NCBI RefSeq assembly: GCF_011745365.1
Contig: NW_024468911.1
Location: 124,001-188,000 of the forward strand
Reading direction: 5' to 3'
DNA from: Cryphonectria parasitica EP155
Lineage: Eukaryota; Ascomycota; Sordariomycetes; Diaporthales; Cryphonectriaceae
Length of the DNA stretch: 64,000 nucleotides
Below, piece after piece: positions 35,935 through 46,832 of the stretch. Position numbers and translations under genes: made by a program. The number at the start of each line of letters is the position of its first letter. The stretch's first letter is position 1. The notes under the pieces are model-generated. The model was not told the DNA's origin, did not search any database, and was given only the letters and a program-made list of their open reading frames with translations.

Positions 35935-37023
35935 ATGGATCAGACAGATCTCGACGCCGTGACCTGGCCAGCCCAGCTCACGAAAGGTTTACATCGGGAC
36001 ATGTATCCGCTTCTAGAGCCGTCAAACCCCGAGCTCTCGGCCACAGGCAAGACAGTACTTATCACCGGAGTTTCGGGCGGGGTTGGGAAGGCTATTGCCG
36101 AGGCTTGGGCCACAGCCGGAGCCGCCGCTATTGTCATCACAGGCCGCAAGACCGATGTGTTGGAGCAGGTCGCCGCCAAGCTGCGAGAGATCCCAGCCGC
36201 CGAGAAAACGAAGATAGTCGCCCACGCTGCCGACCTCCGGTCCGAGAATGAAGTTCAAGAACTCTGGACCAAGGCTCGTGCTGAGGTTGGGGTGATTGAC
36301 GTGCTGATCAACGACGCGGGACGAATGAACTGGGGGGCCATCGGCAGCATAGAGCCGTCAGAGTGGTGGCTGGATCATGTACGCTCTCATTACCTTGCCG
36401 GTCATTGAGATTGTCGTATAAGCTGACCACTTTTTGTCTTCATTCTTGGGTGCCTCTGTAGGAAGTCAACGTCAAGGGTACCTATCTCATGATCCATCAC
36501 TTCATTCAACAGGAAAGCTCAGCCAGCGGCACAATCATCACGCTTAACACCGGTGCAGCGGGAACCTCACTGCCCAGCATGAGCAGCTATATCTCTAGCA
36601 AGCTGGCATCTACGCGTATCATGGAGATCCTGCATGCAGAGCAGCCGGCTGTGCGCAGCTTCACGCTCCTCCCGGGCCTACTCAAGACAGCTATGACGGC
36701 CGAGGCTTTCATCCCATTCGCACGCGACGATCCAATGCTGTCCGGTGGCATGACGCTGTTCCTCAGCACCCCGCGTGCCGATTGGTTGAGAGGAGGTGTT
36801 GTCAGTGTGAATTGTATGTGTAGTCTGACCTGACCAGCATCAGATATGACTTTTTTCTCTATAATTATGTTCAGCCACACTGACCATCACTCTACAACAA
36901 CGTACAGGGGATATTGAGGAACTGGAAGCCCATAAAGATGAGATCTTGCGGGAAGGGAGGACTAAGCTCGCATACTTGAACGCGAAGCTGCAGAAGGGGG
37001 GCCACCCATGGGGCCATGAGTGA
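35935..37023 (+). CDS. Short-chain dehydrogenase/reductase (SDR)
   Basis: Three exons (35935-36378, 36462-36813, 36908-37023) give 303 residues. The Rossmann nucleotide motif is TVLITGVSGGVGKAIAEAWA (about 38-57), the NNAG-like motif is VLINDAGRMNWG (about 122-133), the Ser of the triad lies in the block TIITLNTGAAGTSLPSMSS, and the catalytic Tyr-Lys pair is YISSK (about 190-194). The residue after the second nucleotide strand is Arg (TGRKTD), which favours NADP(H). It oxidises or reduces an alcohol/ketone; substrate unknown. An in-frame non-ATG extension upstream was rejected in favour of ATG 35935. It starts a same-strand run with the NTF2-like, DMATS and monooxygenase genes. Confidence 0.87.
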
Positions 37024-37829
37024 TAGTGGATGGTGTGAATTGCTCTCATGGTATTGGTGGTATATCATGGGGGGGGGGGGGAAGTATCAGTCGTGGCTGC
37101 ATCGGTCTGATAGAAGATATCGTATTTTTTTTCATTTTTTTTTTTCAAGAGATTTGCCCTCCTATGATGCTATTGCCGACTCGCGACAATTATTTCGACA
37201 GTTTTCGTGTTACAAGACACAACACCAAACTTCCCCAATTTTCACAGGACAACACTTCAGCGGCAAATGATACAATAAGGGTTAGAGAGTCTAGAAAATG
37301 TCAGTTTTCTCACCCAACTTAGTGCAAGGCAGATCTAGACTATGGCGGCGCTTTATCCATGCCTGGAACACTCGTCATCTCTTACGTGACAGCCATGAGA
37401 AGCTAGTTCAACTCGGGTGTAACGAAATGAGGCCGATTTCACTTAGAAATCAAGGTCGGTAGCACCGAACGCCAGAGTAAGCGCTTACTGTTCTTGTCTC
37501 AAGGATGGTCACGATTCCTTCTGCTCTTCTCTATTGATTGATAGCTTCATTTAAGACCAGTTCAGCTTTGATTAGATACCTGTTAGCCCTTTGCAATGCG
37601 GCACTGATCGAGTCGTAGGATCCAGCAAGCTGTGAATAGCGGGCAACCGACTGTAGGAAGGACGTCTGAATCAGTTGTCTCAAGAAATATATAATGAAGT
37701 AGATCAAAATCTTTCTACTGTTGCATTCGAATGTTTAATGCGCATCAGCTAGGCTTCCACTGTCATCATTCACTTCTGGCCCCATTCCTTCTCTTCATCT
37801 CTGCATCCTTAGCCGCATCACTGCCCAAG
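37024..37829. other. Intergenic region with a poly-G run
   Basis: About 800 bp. A run of about 12 G lies near 37070-37081 and poly-T stretches lie near 37125-37145. No gene motif was seen. The region just before 37830 is the promoter of the next gene. Confidence 0.35.
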
Positions 37830-38387
37830 ATGTACTTGCCGTCCACTGCCACCCTCCTCTCGGTGGCCCTCCTACTAGCTCTCCCCACCTCCGCTGCTCC
37901 CTCGGCGAAGCGTGTCCGCCAGCTTTTCGAGGTCCTGACAACAGGCAACTTTACGGACTTCTTCGATCTCTTCTCTCCTAACTCGACGTGGAACACGATC
38001 GGGTTCGGAGTACGCGACTATGATGAGATGGTTGAGGTTTTCAGTGAAATCAACTGCTTGCTGTCGAACCCGCCATTGATCATCGAGACCGACCTTGTAC
38101 TGAGCCAAGGGAGCGCCGGTCCATATACAAGTGTCCAAGCTCATGTGCCCAACGGGTACATAGGGACAAACGGTACGCTAGCTGTTCACCCTGGTTTTCT
38201 CGTTTGCTCTCCGTTGCAGTCATAACAGGGCTGGATGCTGACTTGAGTTTCCTTCAAAGGCGTGCAGTACAACCAAACCTACTCATGGATTATGAAGTGG
38301 GACGGGGAGACGATTCTGTCCAACACAGAGTACATCAATGATATACTAGCAGAGGACCTGATTGGAGATAATTCTGGGAACTGTTAG
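37830..38387 (+). CDS. Small secreted NTF2/SnoaL-like protein
   Basis: Two exons (37830-38172, 38260-38387) give 156 residues. MYLPSTATLLSVALLLALPT followed by SAAPSAKR is a signal peptide with a likely cleavage near Ala-Pro. The mature part has the pattern of a cone-shaped NTF2-like fold: helix VRQLFEVLTTGNFTDFFDLF, the strand start STWNTIG, and a late strand QTYSWIMKWDG. Fungal SnoaL-like proteins act as isomerases, cyclases or dehydratases in polyketide and meroterpenoid pathways; many secreted ones have no known role. An in-frame ATG at 37731 would add 33 residues that look less like a clean signal peptide. It lies between the SDR and DMATS genes, same strand. The function is inferred from fold pattern only. 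Confidence 0.65.
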
Positions 38388-39299
38388 GTTGCTCAGAACG
38401 CTGCTAGCCTTTTGTTGGCGTCAGACCTAAACTTTGGAGTCTCTTCGGAAGGTCTCAGACACATGGCGCAGCCGCAGAAGGCGAAGGGAAAAGGGTGGCA
38501 TTGGGTTTTCCTTGGCAGAAATTCATTCGTAGTCTTATTTCCAACGTAAGACTTCTCGCAACAGGAAGGTGAAGATTGGAAACTGGTCCGAGGATGCAGT
38601 CATAGGCAGTTTGGCTCCGAAAGTACAAAGTTGTACGTTGACTGGTACTCGTACCGCTATCTGGGCGGTGTGACTGCCTACTACCACCCTACGCTTACTA
38701 TCCTGCCGCCAGCGGCGGCATGTGAAGCATCCCGTCCACACATCCAATAACATATTTGCATACCTGTATCTCGGGCATACTGTTTCCAGGAATAAGACTG
38801 GACCAACAGTGGTTTCACATGCATTAGCCCTTGCCAAGCGAGTTATCATCTTGGCCTTACGCTGGGTTCGGATTCATCAACTGCGCAGCGGCCCAGACTG
38901 CGTGTTGGTCAACCCTTCTTGTATTTTACCCTCGATTTGTCTGAGACAAGATCGTGCAGGTAGTCACTGAAAGCCAAGTGGCTGGCCCGTGAATGGTACA
39001 GCTACGTTTCTTGATGGGGGCGATAACCCAGGTGCCGTCAGCGGGCGCTGACACCGTTGGTTGCAATCAGTTGCTGACACCATCACGGCACCGTCCCAGA
39101 ACCGTCACACGAGAGCCCTTTTGCTCTTGATTAAAGAAGAGCAGATCCTTGAGCAGGCAGTTTATATTCGGTAGGTTCGTCCTGCCGAACCAGCCCAACT
39201 ATGTAGTGGACGTTAGCAGTAGCGCGGCCTCCTCCCCCTCCTGTGCCTCAGCCGTCTTATTGTGAAGCACCGCCCGTCCACCATACACACGCCGAAACC
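38388..39299. other. Intergenic region upstream of the DMATS gene
   Basis: About 900 bp. It contains the partly repeated words TTGCAATCAGTTGCTGACACC / GGTGCCGTCAGCGGGCGCTGACACC near 39031-39083, both with a GCTGACACC end. These could be binding sites for a cluster regulator, but I cannot match them to a known motif. No gene was seen. Confidence 0.35.
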
Positions 39300-40691
39300 A
39301 TGGCAGCAAGAATCAAGGATTCGACCGTTTTCCGGATGATCTCGTCTTCGGATGCGAATACGCAGTACTGGTGGATGACGACGGGGCGTGACATAGCCAA
39401 CATGTTGCGCGCTGCTGATTACCCACAGGCCACACAACATGCCTTTCTATCATACTATCGTGATGCCATATGCCCCCTCCTCGGCGATGCCCCGGACGTC
39501 AGTGATCCAAGTCAGGCCTTGAGCTGGACGTGGGATGGGTCGACACACGAGTACAGCTTTGAGTTTAAGAAAGGGGACGACAAACCTGAGGTCCGCTTCG
39601 TGCTCGACGCCTGCCGCTTGCGCCCGGTAGATGCATCCAATCCGCTTAGTCCGCTGCCAACGGACATGCTCATTGAGACGTTTGCATCTCGTACCCCTGG
39701 ATTCGACAGCACGTGGTACCGCGCACTCAAACGGCACTTCGACTACTCACACCTGCCAGCAGACGAACAACATCGACTGTGCGCCGAGGCTGGACACATG
39801 TCTCCATTCCTCGTTGGCTTCGACATCGGCCGCGAGGTCCCAGCGCCTTGGACGCTCCCCGTTGTAGGCAAGGCCTACTTCCTCCCATGTTTTGCGGCAG
39901 CTGCTGAGAAGACCACGCGTTTTGCCACTATCTGTGCCGCCATTCGCTCCATACCAGACATCGACGCGAGACCCAACATCCTTTCATCTCTTTGTGCTAT
40001 CGAGGCCTACCTAAAAACCAAGCCACTTGACTGGATGAACGGTGCACGCTTCCTCGCCACCGACTTTCTGTCACCAGATGAGGCGCGCCTGAAGATCTAT
40101 TTGCGCTGCCCCAGCACAAACTTTGAAGATATCTGGGACTATTTCACTCTCGGTGGGCGGATTCCTGGGCTAGAAGAAGACAAGGAGAAGTACCGCGACT
40201 TTATAGATTTGCTAGGCGGTGTCGCCTCCCGCACTTCCGGAGACAACAGCAAAGATGAAGGCATCGAAACGGACAGCCGTCGCAAACTTACGACTCTTTA
40301 CTTCTCGATAGACAATCGGACTGCCATTCCCTCGCCAAAGATTGCCTTCTGTGCACGCAACTTTGCGGTAAATGACACGGTGGTGGCGCAGGGCTTGGAC
40401 ACCTGGTTCACCAAGTACGGGTGGAGTTGTGATGAGCGTTCGTCAGTCGAAGACCTGGTAACAAAGGCCTTCACACACCGCTCATTGGACAAAAAGTCTG
40501 GAATCTTCACCTTCATTGGCTTGGCTCGCAAGAACCCCACAAAGCCTGACCTGAGTATTCAGACGTATTTGTGCCCGGAGCTGTATCACAGCCCGAGGGG
40601 TGTTGTTGAGCTTGCGAGGTTTGAAGACCTTGGGACAACACGACCTGTCCACTCCAAGGTCCCTTCTGAAACAGCTCTCAAGGTGTTCTAG
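39300..40691 (+). CDS. DMATS-type aromatic prenyltransferase
   Basis: A single exon encodes 463 residues, the usual length for the family. The ATG at 39300 is in context accATGG. Recognisable blocks are YWWMTTGRDIANMLRAADYP near the start, LSYYRDAICPLLG, SWTWDGSTHEYSFEF (the substrate/diphosphate-binding strand region), RFVLDACRLRP, FLVGFDIG, ARLKIYLRCP, the late TLYFSIDNR and FTFIGLARK. The enzyme has the soluble ABBA barrel and moves a dimethylallyl (or longer) group from its diphosphate to an aromatic acceptor such as tryptophan, an indole, a diketopiperazine or a phenol. Unlike UbiA enzymes it has no Asp-rich motif and no membrane helices. The acceptor cannot be predicted from sequence by eye. 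Neighbours (SDR, NTF2-like, monooxygenase) suggest a cluster. Confidence 0.92.
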   Translation: MAARIKDSTVFRMISSSDANTQYWWMTTGRDIANMLRAADYPQATQHAFLSYYRDAICPLLGDAPDVSDPSQALSWTWDGSTHEYSFEFKKGDDKPEVRFVLDACRLRPVDASNPLSPLPTDMLIETFASRTPGFDSTWYRALKRHFDYSHLPADEQHRLCAEAGHMSPFLVGFDIGREVPAPWTLPVVGKAYFLPCFAAAAEKTTRFATICAAIRSIPDIDARPNILSSLCAIEAYLKTKPLDWMNGARFLATDFLSPDEARLKIYLRCPSTNFEDIWDYFTLGGRIPGLEEDKEKYRDFIDLLGGVASRTSGDNSKDEGIETDSRRKLTTLYFSIDNRTAIPSPKIAFCARNFAVNDTVVAQGLDTWFTKYGWSCDERSSVEDLVTKAFTHRSLDKKSGIFTFIGLARKNPTKPDLSIQTYLCPELYHSPRGVVELARFEDLGTTRPVHSKVPSETALKVF

Positions 40692-41519
40692 TAAAATGAG
40701 AAAACAGACTTATTGTTCCGGAAGCTTCATGCGCAGAGGGTCAGATATCCAGATAGTCCAATTCACGACATTTGTTATTCCTTATTGACAAAACAAATAT
40801 CAGGGACTTAAATTGGTCAATTCTACCAAGAGTGTTTCTATTAAAGCTGATAAAAGAAAGCAAGTTTCAACTGACTGATATATAAGTTTGGGGGCCATGC
40901 GACACGTAATTTCGAGCATGGGCGAATTAGGACACGACTATGGTCCCAGAAGTTGATGAAGAATCAGCATACCAAACAATGTCCTTCATCCTGTATACTA
41001 CCAAAGTTACAAAAACTCTGATATTAATTGAGCGTAGGAATCCTTCGCGCGCGCGCGAGAGAGGTGGGCTTGTATTGTCCCTCTTCGTTTACAACGGAAC
41101 GGAACCGGTTGCCTAATGGATCAGCATTACGCTCTGGTTATTTCCGAATGCAACGGAAAGCAACAGTGGATCCAGACAAACGCCTGAGTAGACGGTCCCA
41201 GGTAGGCTAATACATTATGTGCGAGGGCCAGCGTGGCCCCCACCAGCCAGCCAACAGCCAGACCCATTGATAGCCTCAGTTGGCTGCCCTCGTGGCTTTT
41301 TCTCTTCCTTTCTCTTTTCTTTTCAGCGCACAGCAATATAGTTCTTTTTCTCCTCGCATACATTAAGATTAGGGGCGAAGATAACCCCATAGCTACAAAT
41401 AAAGGTCGAGCATTACGCACTACCACAGAAAGTAATTGTGGTCTGATTTTTCCTCTTGCAATTCTTTTTGGCCTGCTGCAAATCAGTCCCCTTGCAAGCG
41501 GGCCTTCACATTCGCAACG
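40692..41519. other. Intergenic region
   Basis: About 830 bp between the DMATS and monooxygenase genes. A short CG repeat (gcgcgcgcgcgag) lies near 41047-41059. No protein motif was seen. Confidence 0.35.
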
Positions 41520-42923
41520 ATGGCACATCTCAGCACTGGCGGTCGTCAACCTGTCTGGTCATGTCATATCATCATCATAGGAGGTGGCTTGGCTGGTGTG
41601 GGCTCTGCACTAGCACTGAAGCAGGCGGGACACCGAGTCACGTTACTGGAACGCGCGCCGGAGATCAGACAGGTATAGCGATATATATTCCCATTAGCAC
41701 CTGAAAAAGGCACCATCCAACACTAACCATGACTTACCAAGGTCGGCGCTGGGATACAGCTGTCTCCCAATGCCACCCGCATTCTGGAAGAATGGGGAGT
41801 TCTCGAGGATGTTCTTGCCCATGCTTACCAGCCAGAAACAGGCGGCCTACGTGCCTGGCGCGACGGGGCTGTTCTGTCCCCGGCGTTACCACCAGCCTCG
41901 AAGATCAAAGAAATCTACAGGTACCCTTACGTTGTAGTGCACCGTGCCGATCTCCTGGAGGCCCTGATCACCGCGGCCTCGAAGCACGACATCGCTCTTC
42001 GGCTTAGCTGCGAAGTCACGAAGCTCGAGCTCTCCCAAAAGCCCGCAGTGTATCTCGCCAATGGGGACCGTATCGAAGGAGACGTCATCCTCGGTGCAGA
42101 CGGCGAGCGTTCGTTCTGCCGGGATGTTCTTCTCGGGCGACCTGACCCTCCCCAGCCTACTGGTGATGTTGTCTTCCGCATCGCCGTATCACGCTCCGAC
42201 ATCCTTGGTGATAAGAACCATCCGTCACGGGAGATCATGCAGCCCGGGAGTATAAACGTGTGGATGGGCCCCGACGCGCATGCTGTGTCCTACGTTCTCA
42301 ACAACAGCGACATCCTGAATGTGGTGTTGATACGCAAGGACGAGACTCAGCGGCCAGAGGACGTCATGTACGGTCCGCGCCCTGCGAGCCTTGAGGAGTT
42401 GCGTCGTGCCTATGACGGCTGGGACCCGGCTCTCCAAGCGCTTATAGGTGTGCCAGGAGAAACTGACTGTGCGAAATGGAACTTGCTACGGATCGACGAT
42501 GTCAAGAACTGGAGACACGAGGGCGGCTCCTTTGCTCTGATCGGTGACGCTGCACACGCTATGCCGCCTTTCTTGGCGCAGGGCGCTGCCCAGGCATTTG
42601 AGGACGCTGCCGTTCTGGGGGCCATCTTTGCACGAGTGTCAGATAAGATGCAAATACCGCACGCGCTTGAGGTGTTTGAAGAGCTGAGGAAGCCAAGAGC
42701 GAATGAAGTCAAAAGCCACACGCTGGCCAGGAAGGAAATGTATGGGCTTCATGATGGGCCAGAGCAAGAGGAGCGGGATGGGAAGCTTGCCTTGGGCTCT
42801 GTAAAAGGGTGTCCAGACGAATTGGCGGATCCGGACTTTCAGAAGTGGCTCTGGGGGTATGATGCAGCAGCCGATGGGGCACGGGCTTGGGAAGAACATC
42901 TAGTACAACGCTGTCCAAGGTAA
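41520..42923 (+). CDS. FAD-dependent monooxygenase (salicylate-hydroxylase-like), copy 2
   Basis: Two exons (41520-41672, 41742-42923) give 444 residues. Motifs: FAD GxGxxG in CHIIIIGGGLAGVGSALALK, VGAGIQLSPNATRILEEWGV beginning exon 2, DG motif LGADGERSFCR, second FAD motif GDAAHAMPPFLAQGAAQAFE, and the C-terminal block KWLWGYDAAADGARAWEEHL. The first intron falls at exactly the same place and phase as in the copy at 29579-31109, so the two are related by descent, but sequence divergence is large and copy 1 has an extra intron. It probably hydroxylates or decarboxylatively hydroxylates an aromatic substrate with NAD(P)H and O2. It follows the DMATS gene on the same strand and is followed within about 35 bp by repeat copy B. 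Confidence 0.9.
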
Positions 42924-42957
42924 GAGGTATCGTGGAACCTCCATGAGAATAGAACCA

Positions 42958-43352
42958 TTTGTTACCAGGAACTCTGAATAGCTTCATATATTCTTCTTCT
43001 CTTTCCTTCTCTATTTCCTCCTTTCCTCCTCTCTGCTCTCTTCTCTTCCCTCTCCTCTTCCCTATCCTCTTCCCTCTCCTCTTCCCTCTCCTCTTCCCTC
43101 CTCTCTTCTCTCCTCTCTCATATTTTCCCTTCTCTTTTCTCCTCTCTTTTTTTTCCCGAAGGGGGCCCATGCTTCGCAGGCCCGTCTCTCGCTTCACTTC
43201 GCTCAGCCCCTTCCCCTACCCAACCCGCTAGAAAAGATAATTTATCCAGCTCTCTTCTCTACTTAATTTCTAAATAAATAAAAAAAAGCTCATTGTATTG
43301 AGACATTTTGACTTATAAACTGTGTATTTTTATTGGAATCATCTTCCCCCAG
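42958..43352 (+). repeat. Dispersed 0.4 kb repeat, copy B
   Basis: Second copy of the element at 31435-31830, same orientation. It shares the start word ACTCTGAATAGCTTCATA, the long CT tract with (CTCTTCC)n units, the block TGCTTCGCAGGCCC..CTCGCTTCACTTCGCTCAG, and the AT-rich end. It begins about 35 bp after the stop codon of monooxygenase copy 2, so it may form part of that gene's 3' untranslated region. Confidence 0.65.
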
Positions 43353-43623
43353 TACAATTCTTCTGTGGAAGTTTCTTGTATAAGTCAGCCCACAAAGATT
43401 AAGTGCTAGGGAATCAACGTACAACTCAATTGTAGAAGCGAGGGTAATAGTTACATTTACAGGTTGACTCAATAAAATAATTTCTATATTAACTAGACTA
43501 AAATCACTAATTTCGAATAATGATAGTGTAAATGGCTGCAGATCATACCAATCCTTATTTTGTGCCTATTTCAAATTAATTGTGTCAAATATGCGCCTGC
43601 GCTGTCTGCGGCCTGTTCTGCCA

Positions 43624-45705
43624 TTAAACAAATCTCAGCTCGCGGAGGTCTCGGTCAGGATTCTGTGTCCAAGCCTCGCCATGCATAATACCGTGCACAT
43701 ACGCGCAGGCTACAAGTTGGAAGTTATCTCCGACCGGTCGCATCACTATCGGCAGCCCGAGGCCGGAACAGAGCGCTAGCTCGTTCCCAGCCTTGATGGG
43801 CCACGGCGCGATGCCAACACGACCTAGCTTGGTTGTGAAAACGGTCATGTACTGTATCCTGACAATAGCATCGAAGATCAGCCGGCGGACACCGCTTCGT
43901 GAGATGCGTCGTATAGCAGCGTACTCCTCCGACTCCAGTAGGCTGCTCATCGCTGGATCACTCAAGGCTTTGAGAGCATAATTATGCCCAAATATCCAAC
44001 CGCTGTCCTCTTTTCCAAGATCGTCGTCCTCTTCAGAGTCACTGAAAAGTACACCAAAAAAGTCTCGGGCACGACGTTCTCCGATATCTGAGTCCTGCAG
44101 TCCGAGCTCCGCCGACTCGTGTCCTCCTCTTTGGCTCAGTAATGAGTAGTACAAAGCCAGCACGGAATGCTTGCCCGCTGTAGCTGGGGATCCGTCCAGG
44201 GCGGTAGTTACAAAGTCGCACAGGACCCGGACATTCCAAAGAAACAGTATGGCGGTGCTGTGCTGGGGTTGTTGCCTGAGCTTCTGCGCCCAACTGGAAT
44301 GATGGATCGGAGGGTTCCTGGTCCAGCTCGCATATTCCATCGGCTCACCAAGTAATTCTCCGAAGTGCATGTACGAAAAGGAGGACCGCCGGGATATTTC
44401 ATCAACTTTATGCCCCATGAGGGCTAGCATCGACTTATTCTCCAAGAAGCGGAAGATAGGCTCCGAGTTTGCAGTTGCGACACAGGGGCCAGCAGATGGC
44501 CCAATGCTGTGCTTCGTGCCAGACCAATCCGGAACCCAAGACGCTCTGTCTGGCAGGAAGCCTATGCCGTCAACCTGTTGTATGAGCTGTAAGCTCTTGG
44601 TCGCCTCTGTCAAAGTAACCATCGCCTCCCGGTATATCGTGGCTGTGGACTTTCCATAGTCTGGCGGCGGTAAAATTATACCAGATTTACTCAGCAGGCC
44701 ACCTAGGCCAAGGATCTTGTCGCGCGGGTTTGTGGCATTAGAAAACCGTACTTCCGAGAGGAAAGAATACAAGGCATAATTTTGAGGCCCCTGCCGACCC
44801 TGGCTTGATCGTAGCAAAGCCTTTCCGAGGAGATGGACGGCGAAGAGCTTCCAGAGCGCGCTTGCTGCGGGCTCGACGCTGTGCTGTCCCCGTTTCTGCA
44901 ACGACGACAGGATCTTCCTAGCCTCGAGCATAGCATCCAGCGATGTTTCACGGTCACCAAATACCAAAGTCGCCTTCTTGCTCAAAACGACTTCCTGGAC
45001 GATCCAAAGGCGCTTGAACCACGGTAGGAGGACGATAGTCCCATCGATAGCTAAAGCCGTTCGACCGATGTCAATAATCCATGACGGGCCGGGGTTACTA
45101 AGCGAGTGAAGGAGGATTCTTGACTCACTTGCGGCGTCGACCTCACTTGCCTCGTCTTTCAACTCCTCTGCCACACGTGCCAGCTGAAGTTCCTTGCTGT
45201 GAAGATCCGGCGCAGCAGTGGCTTCACCCAGTCTAGCCAGCCAGGCAAAGCCTTTGTCGTATGAATCACGACCTGGTGGCCCGGCTCGTTCGGCTGAAAC
45301 GCTGTCGTCCTCGAGCCATACCAGAACCCGAGAAGCTCCGCTGTAAATCTCACCCATCAACTGCAGCTGGTTGGATTTCTCAGAGATATCTCCCTGATTG
45401 ATGCAGATCGCATCAATCCAGAGGCGACGCACGTGGCCGTTCACTGCCGGACGGAAGTACCTAAGCGCGGACTCGCAGTTCTTGGTAACCATAAGACGCC
45501 GGCCCTCGCAGAAGATTTCCTGCGTCAGCGACTGGCCGCCCCAGCAGTAGGATAGAGCTTCATACGTGGGCTCCTCGGCACCGAGTGGTCTCTCAATCAA
45601 TTCACAGTAGATCGCGGACTTGGGGTCACTGTTGCCATGTACACAGAGAATGCGAAAAGAGTAGTCCATCGCGATCTCGCTATATGTATATTCCATTAGC
45701 GCCAT
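43624..45705 (-). CDS. HET-domain (heterokaryon incompatibility) protein
   Basis: An uninterrupted frame of 693 residues. The HET domain is N-terminal: YEALSYCWGG (about 49-57), HVRRLWIDAICINQGDISEK (about 91-110), and IYSGASRVLVWLEDD (about 120-134). The long middle is helical without a named domain, and the C-terminus has the usual HET tail, here PWPIKAGNELALCSGLGLPI then VMRPVG and ACAYVHGIMHGEAW. In fungi such proteins trigger cell death when unlike individuals fuse. No NACHT, WD or ankyrin part is attached, so it is the simple class. The start is the first ATG (MALMEYTYSE). The gene faces the DMATS/monooxygenase run tail to tail. Confidence 0.9.
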   Translation of the reverse strand: MALMEYTYSEIAMDYSFRILCVHGNSDPKSAIYCELIERPLGAEEPTYEALSYCWGGQSLTQEIFCEGRRLMVTKNCESALRYFRPAVNGHVRRLWIDAICINQGDISEKSNQLQLMGEIYSGASRVLVWLEDDSVSAERAGPPGRDSYDKGFAWLARLGEATAAPDLHSKELQLARVAEELKDEASEVDAASESRILLHSLSNPGPSWIIDIGRTALAIDGTIVLLPWFKRLWIVQEVVLSKKATLVFGDRETSLDAMLEARKILSSLQKRGQHSVEPAASALWKLFAVHLLGKALLRSSQGRQGPQNYALYSFLSEVRFSNATNPRDKILGLGGLLSKSGIILPPPDYGKSTATIYREAMVTLTEATKSLQLIQQVDGIGFLPDRASWVPDWSGTKHSIGPSAGPCVATANSEPIFRFLENKSMLALMGHKVDEISRRSSFSYMHFGELLGEPMEYASWTRNPPIHHSSWAQKLRQQPQHSTAILFLWNVRVLCDFVTTALDGSPATAGKHSVLALYYSLLSQRGGHESAELGLQDSDIGERRARDFFGVLFSDSEEDDDLGKEDSGWIFGHNYALKALSDPAMSSLLESEEYAAIRRISRSGVRRLIFDAIVRIQYMTVFTTKLGRVGIAPWPIKAGNELALCSGLGLPIVMRPVGDNFQLVACAYVHGIMHGEAWTQNPDRDLRELRFV

Positions 45706-46832
45706 CTTGAAAACTTGTATTTGACGATGACTTGACGGAAGGTGGAGAATAGCAATCAGAGGTTAGGACGGTCAAGTAAAATTGCAGGATGTTCCGAATA
45801 TGGACGATGGGGTTTAGTCGTGGCAACGAGCCATCCAGTTGATGTCAACTCGGCCACAAAGAGCATATATAATGTATCTTTACCTTTGTATGGTTCTCTG
45901 TGCTAATCCTGATAAACTTTCTGATAATTACGCAGTCTCGTTCGGACTCCCCATCTCGCAATTAACTGGTTTGCTGACGCTGGTCACCCATTGGAGCTCT
46001 CGGACAACGAAAAGATTCCAGGAAGGAGGATCGTTGGCATGATGAAGCATCCATAAAGCGGGGCTTCCACTGATAGCATTAACTGTTTTGGGTGTTTAGG
46101 AAGATTTCTAGGTTGTCTTGTCAGCTTAGCAAAGATTCGATTCGGGGAAAAGGAGAGGTGCACGTGGAGGATGACAGAAGGAGGATGATGGAGGTGCGGA
46201 TCATGTCACTTATGCGCTGCCAAAACCTCGGCAAATTTTCGCTGCATGTAAGAAACTATCTAGTTATTAGCATGCTTGAGACACACTCATGTAGACTGCT
46301 TTATGATTTAGACTTTACAAATCACCTGTGTCAATGAGTCATACTTCTTGCTTGATATAACAGAGGTACAAGATTGAACTGCTGCGTAACTTTGCTGGAA
46401 AGCGGATTGGTTCAGTAGTACTTCAGGACAACCACAGCTGTTTGTCTGTTTATTTGTTCTATCTAGTGCCAAGTAGAAGAGAAGCGATGCTATCTAATCT
46501 GAAAAACCTCCCGAAGGGTACGAGGCGCGCCAAGCTAAGCATACATCCGCTTATCCCGTGAGGAACAGCTGACTTTTTTTTCAGCGACTCGATGTCCATG
46601 ATAGCGATAGCAGTGCTGCCTGTTCAATCCCTCCCTCGCCTCCATATGCGAGTAGTAACCAGGAAAAATCTATAGAGGCTGAGCTTTGAGTATCTTAAGC
46701 CTGAGCTGAGTATTATAATGCTGATAAGCGCTCGTTCAGACTGCCAGATAGCTTTTTTTCTTTCTTTTTTTGAGGGGGAGGGGAGCGGGAGGAGGAGTTT
46801 GTTTCCTCCTCGTCCTCCTCATATCTCCACAT
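45706..46832. other. Intergenic region upstream of the HET gene
   Basis: About 1.1 kb with short frames only (for example 46092-46337, basic, no motif). The promoter of the HET gene must lie at its left side. From about 46760 the sequence becomes purine- then pyrimidine-rich and leads into the CT tract. Confidence 0.35.

Noticed and set aside
37731..37829. Earlier ATG for the NTF2-like gene
   Set aside because: Would bury the clear signal peptide that begins at 37830.
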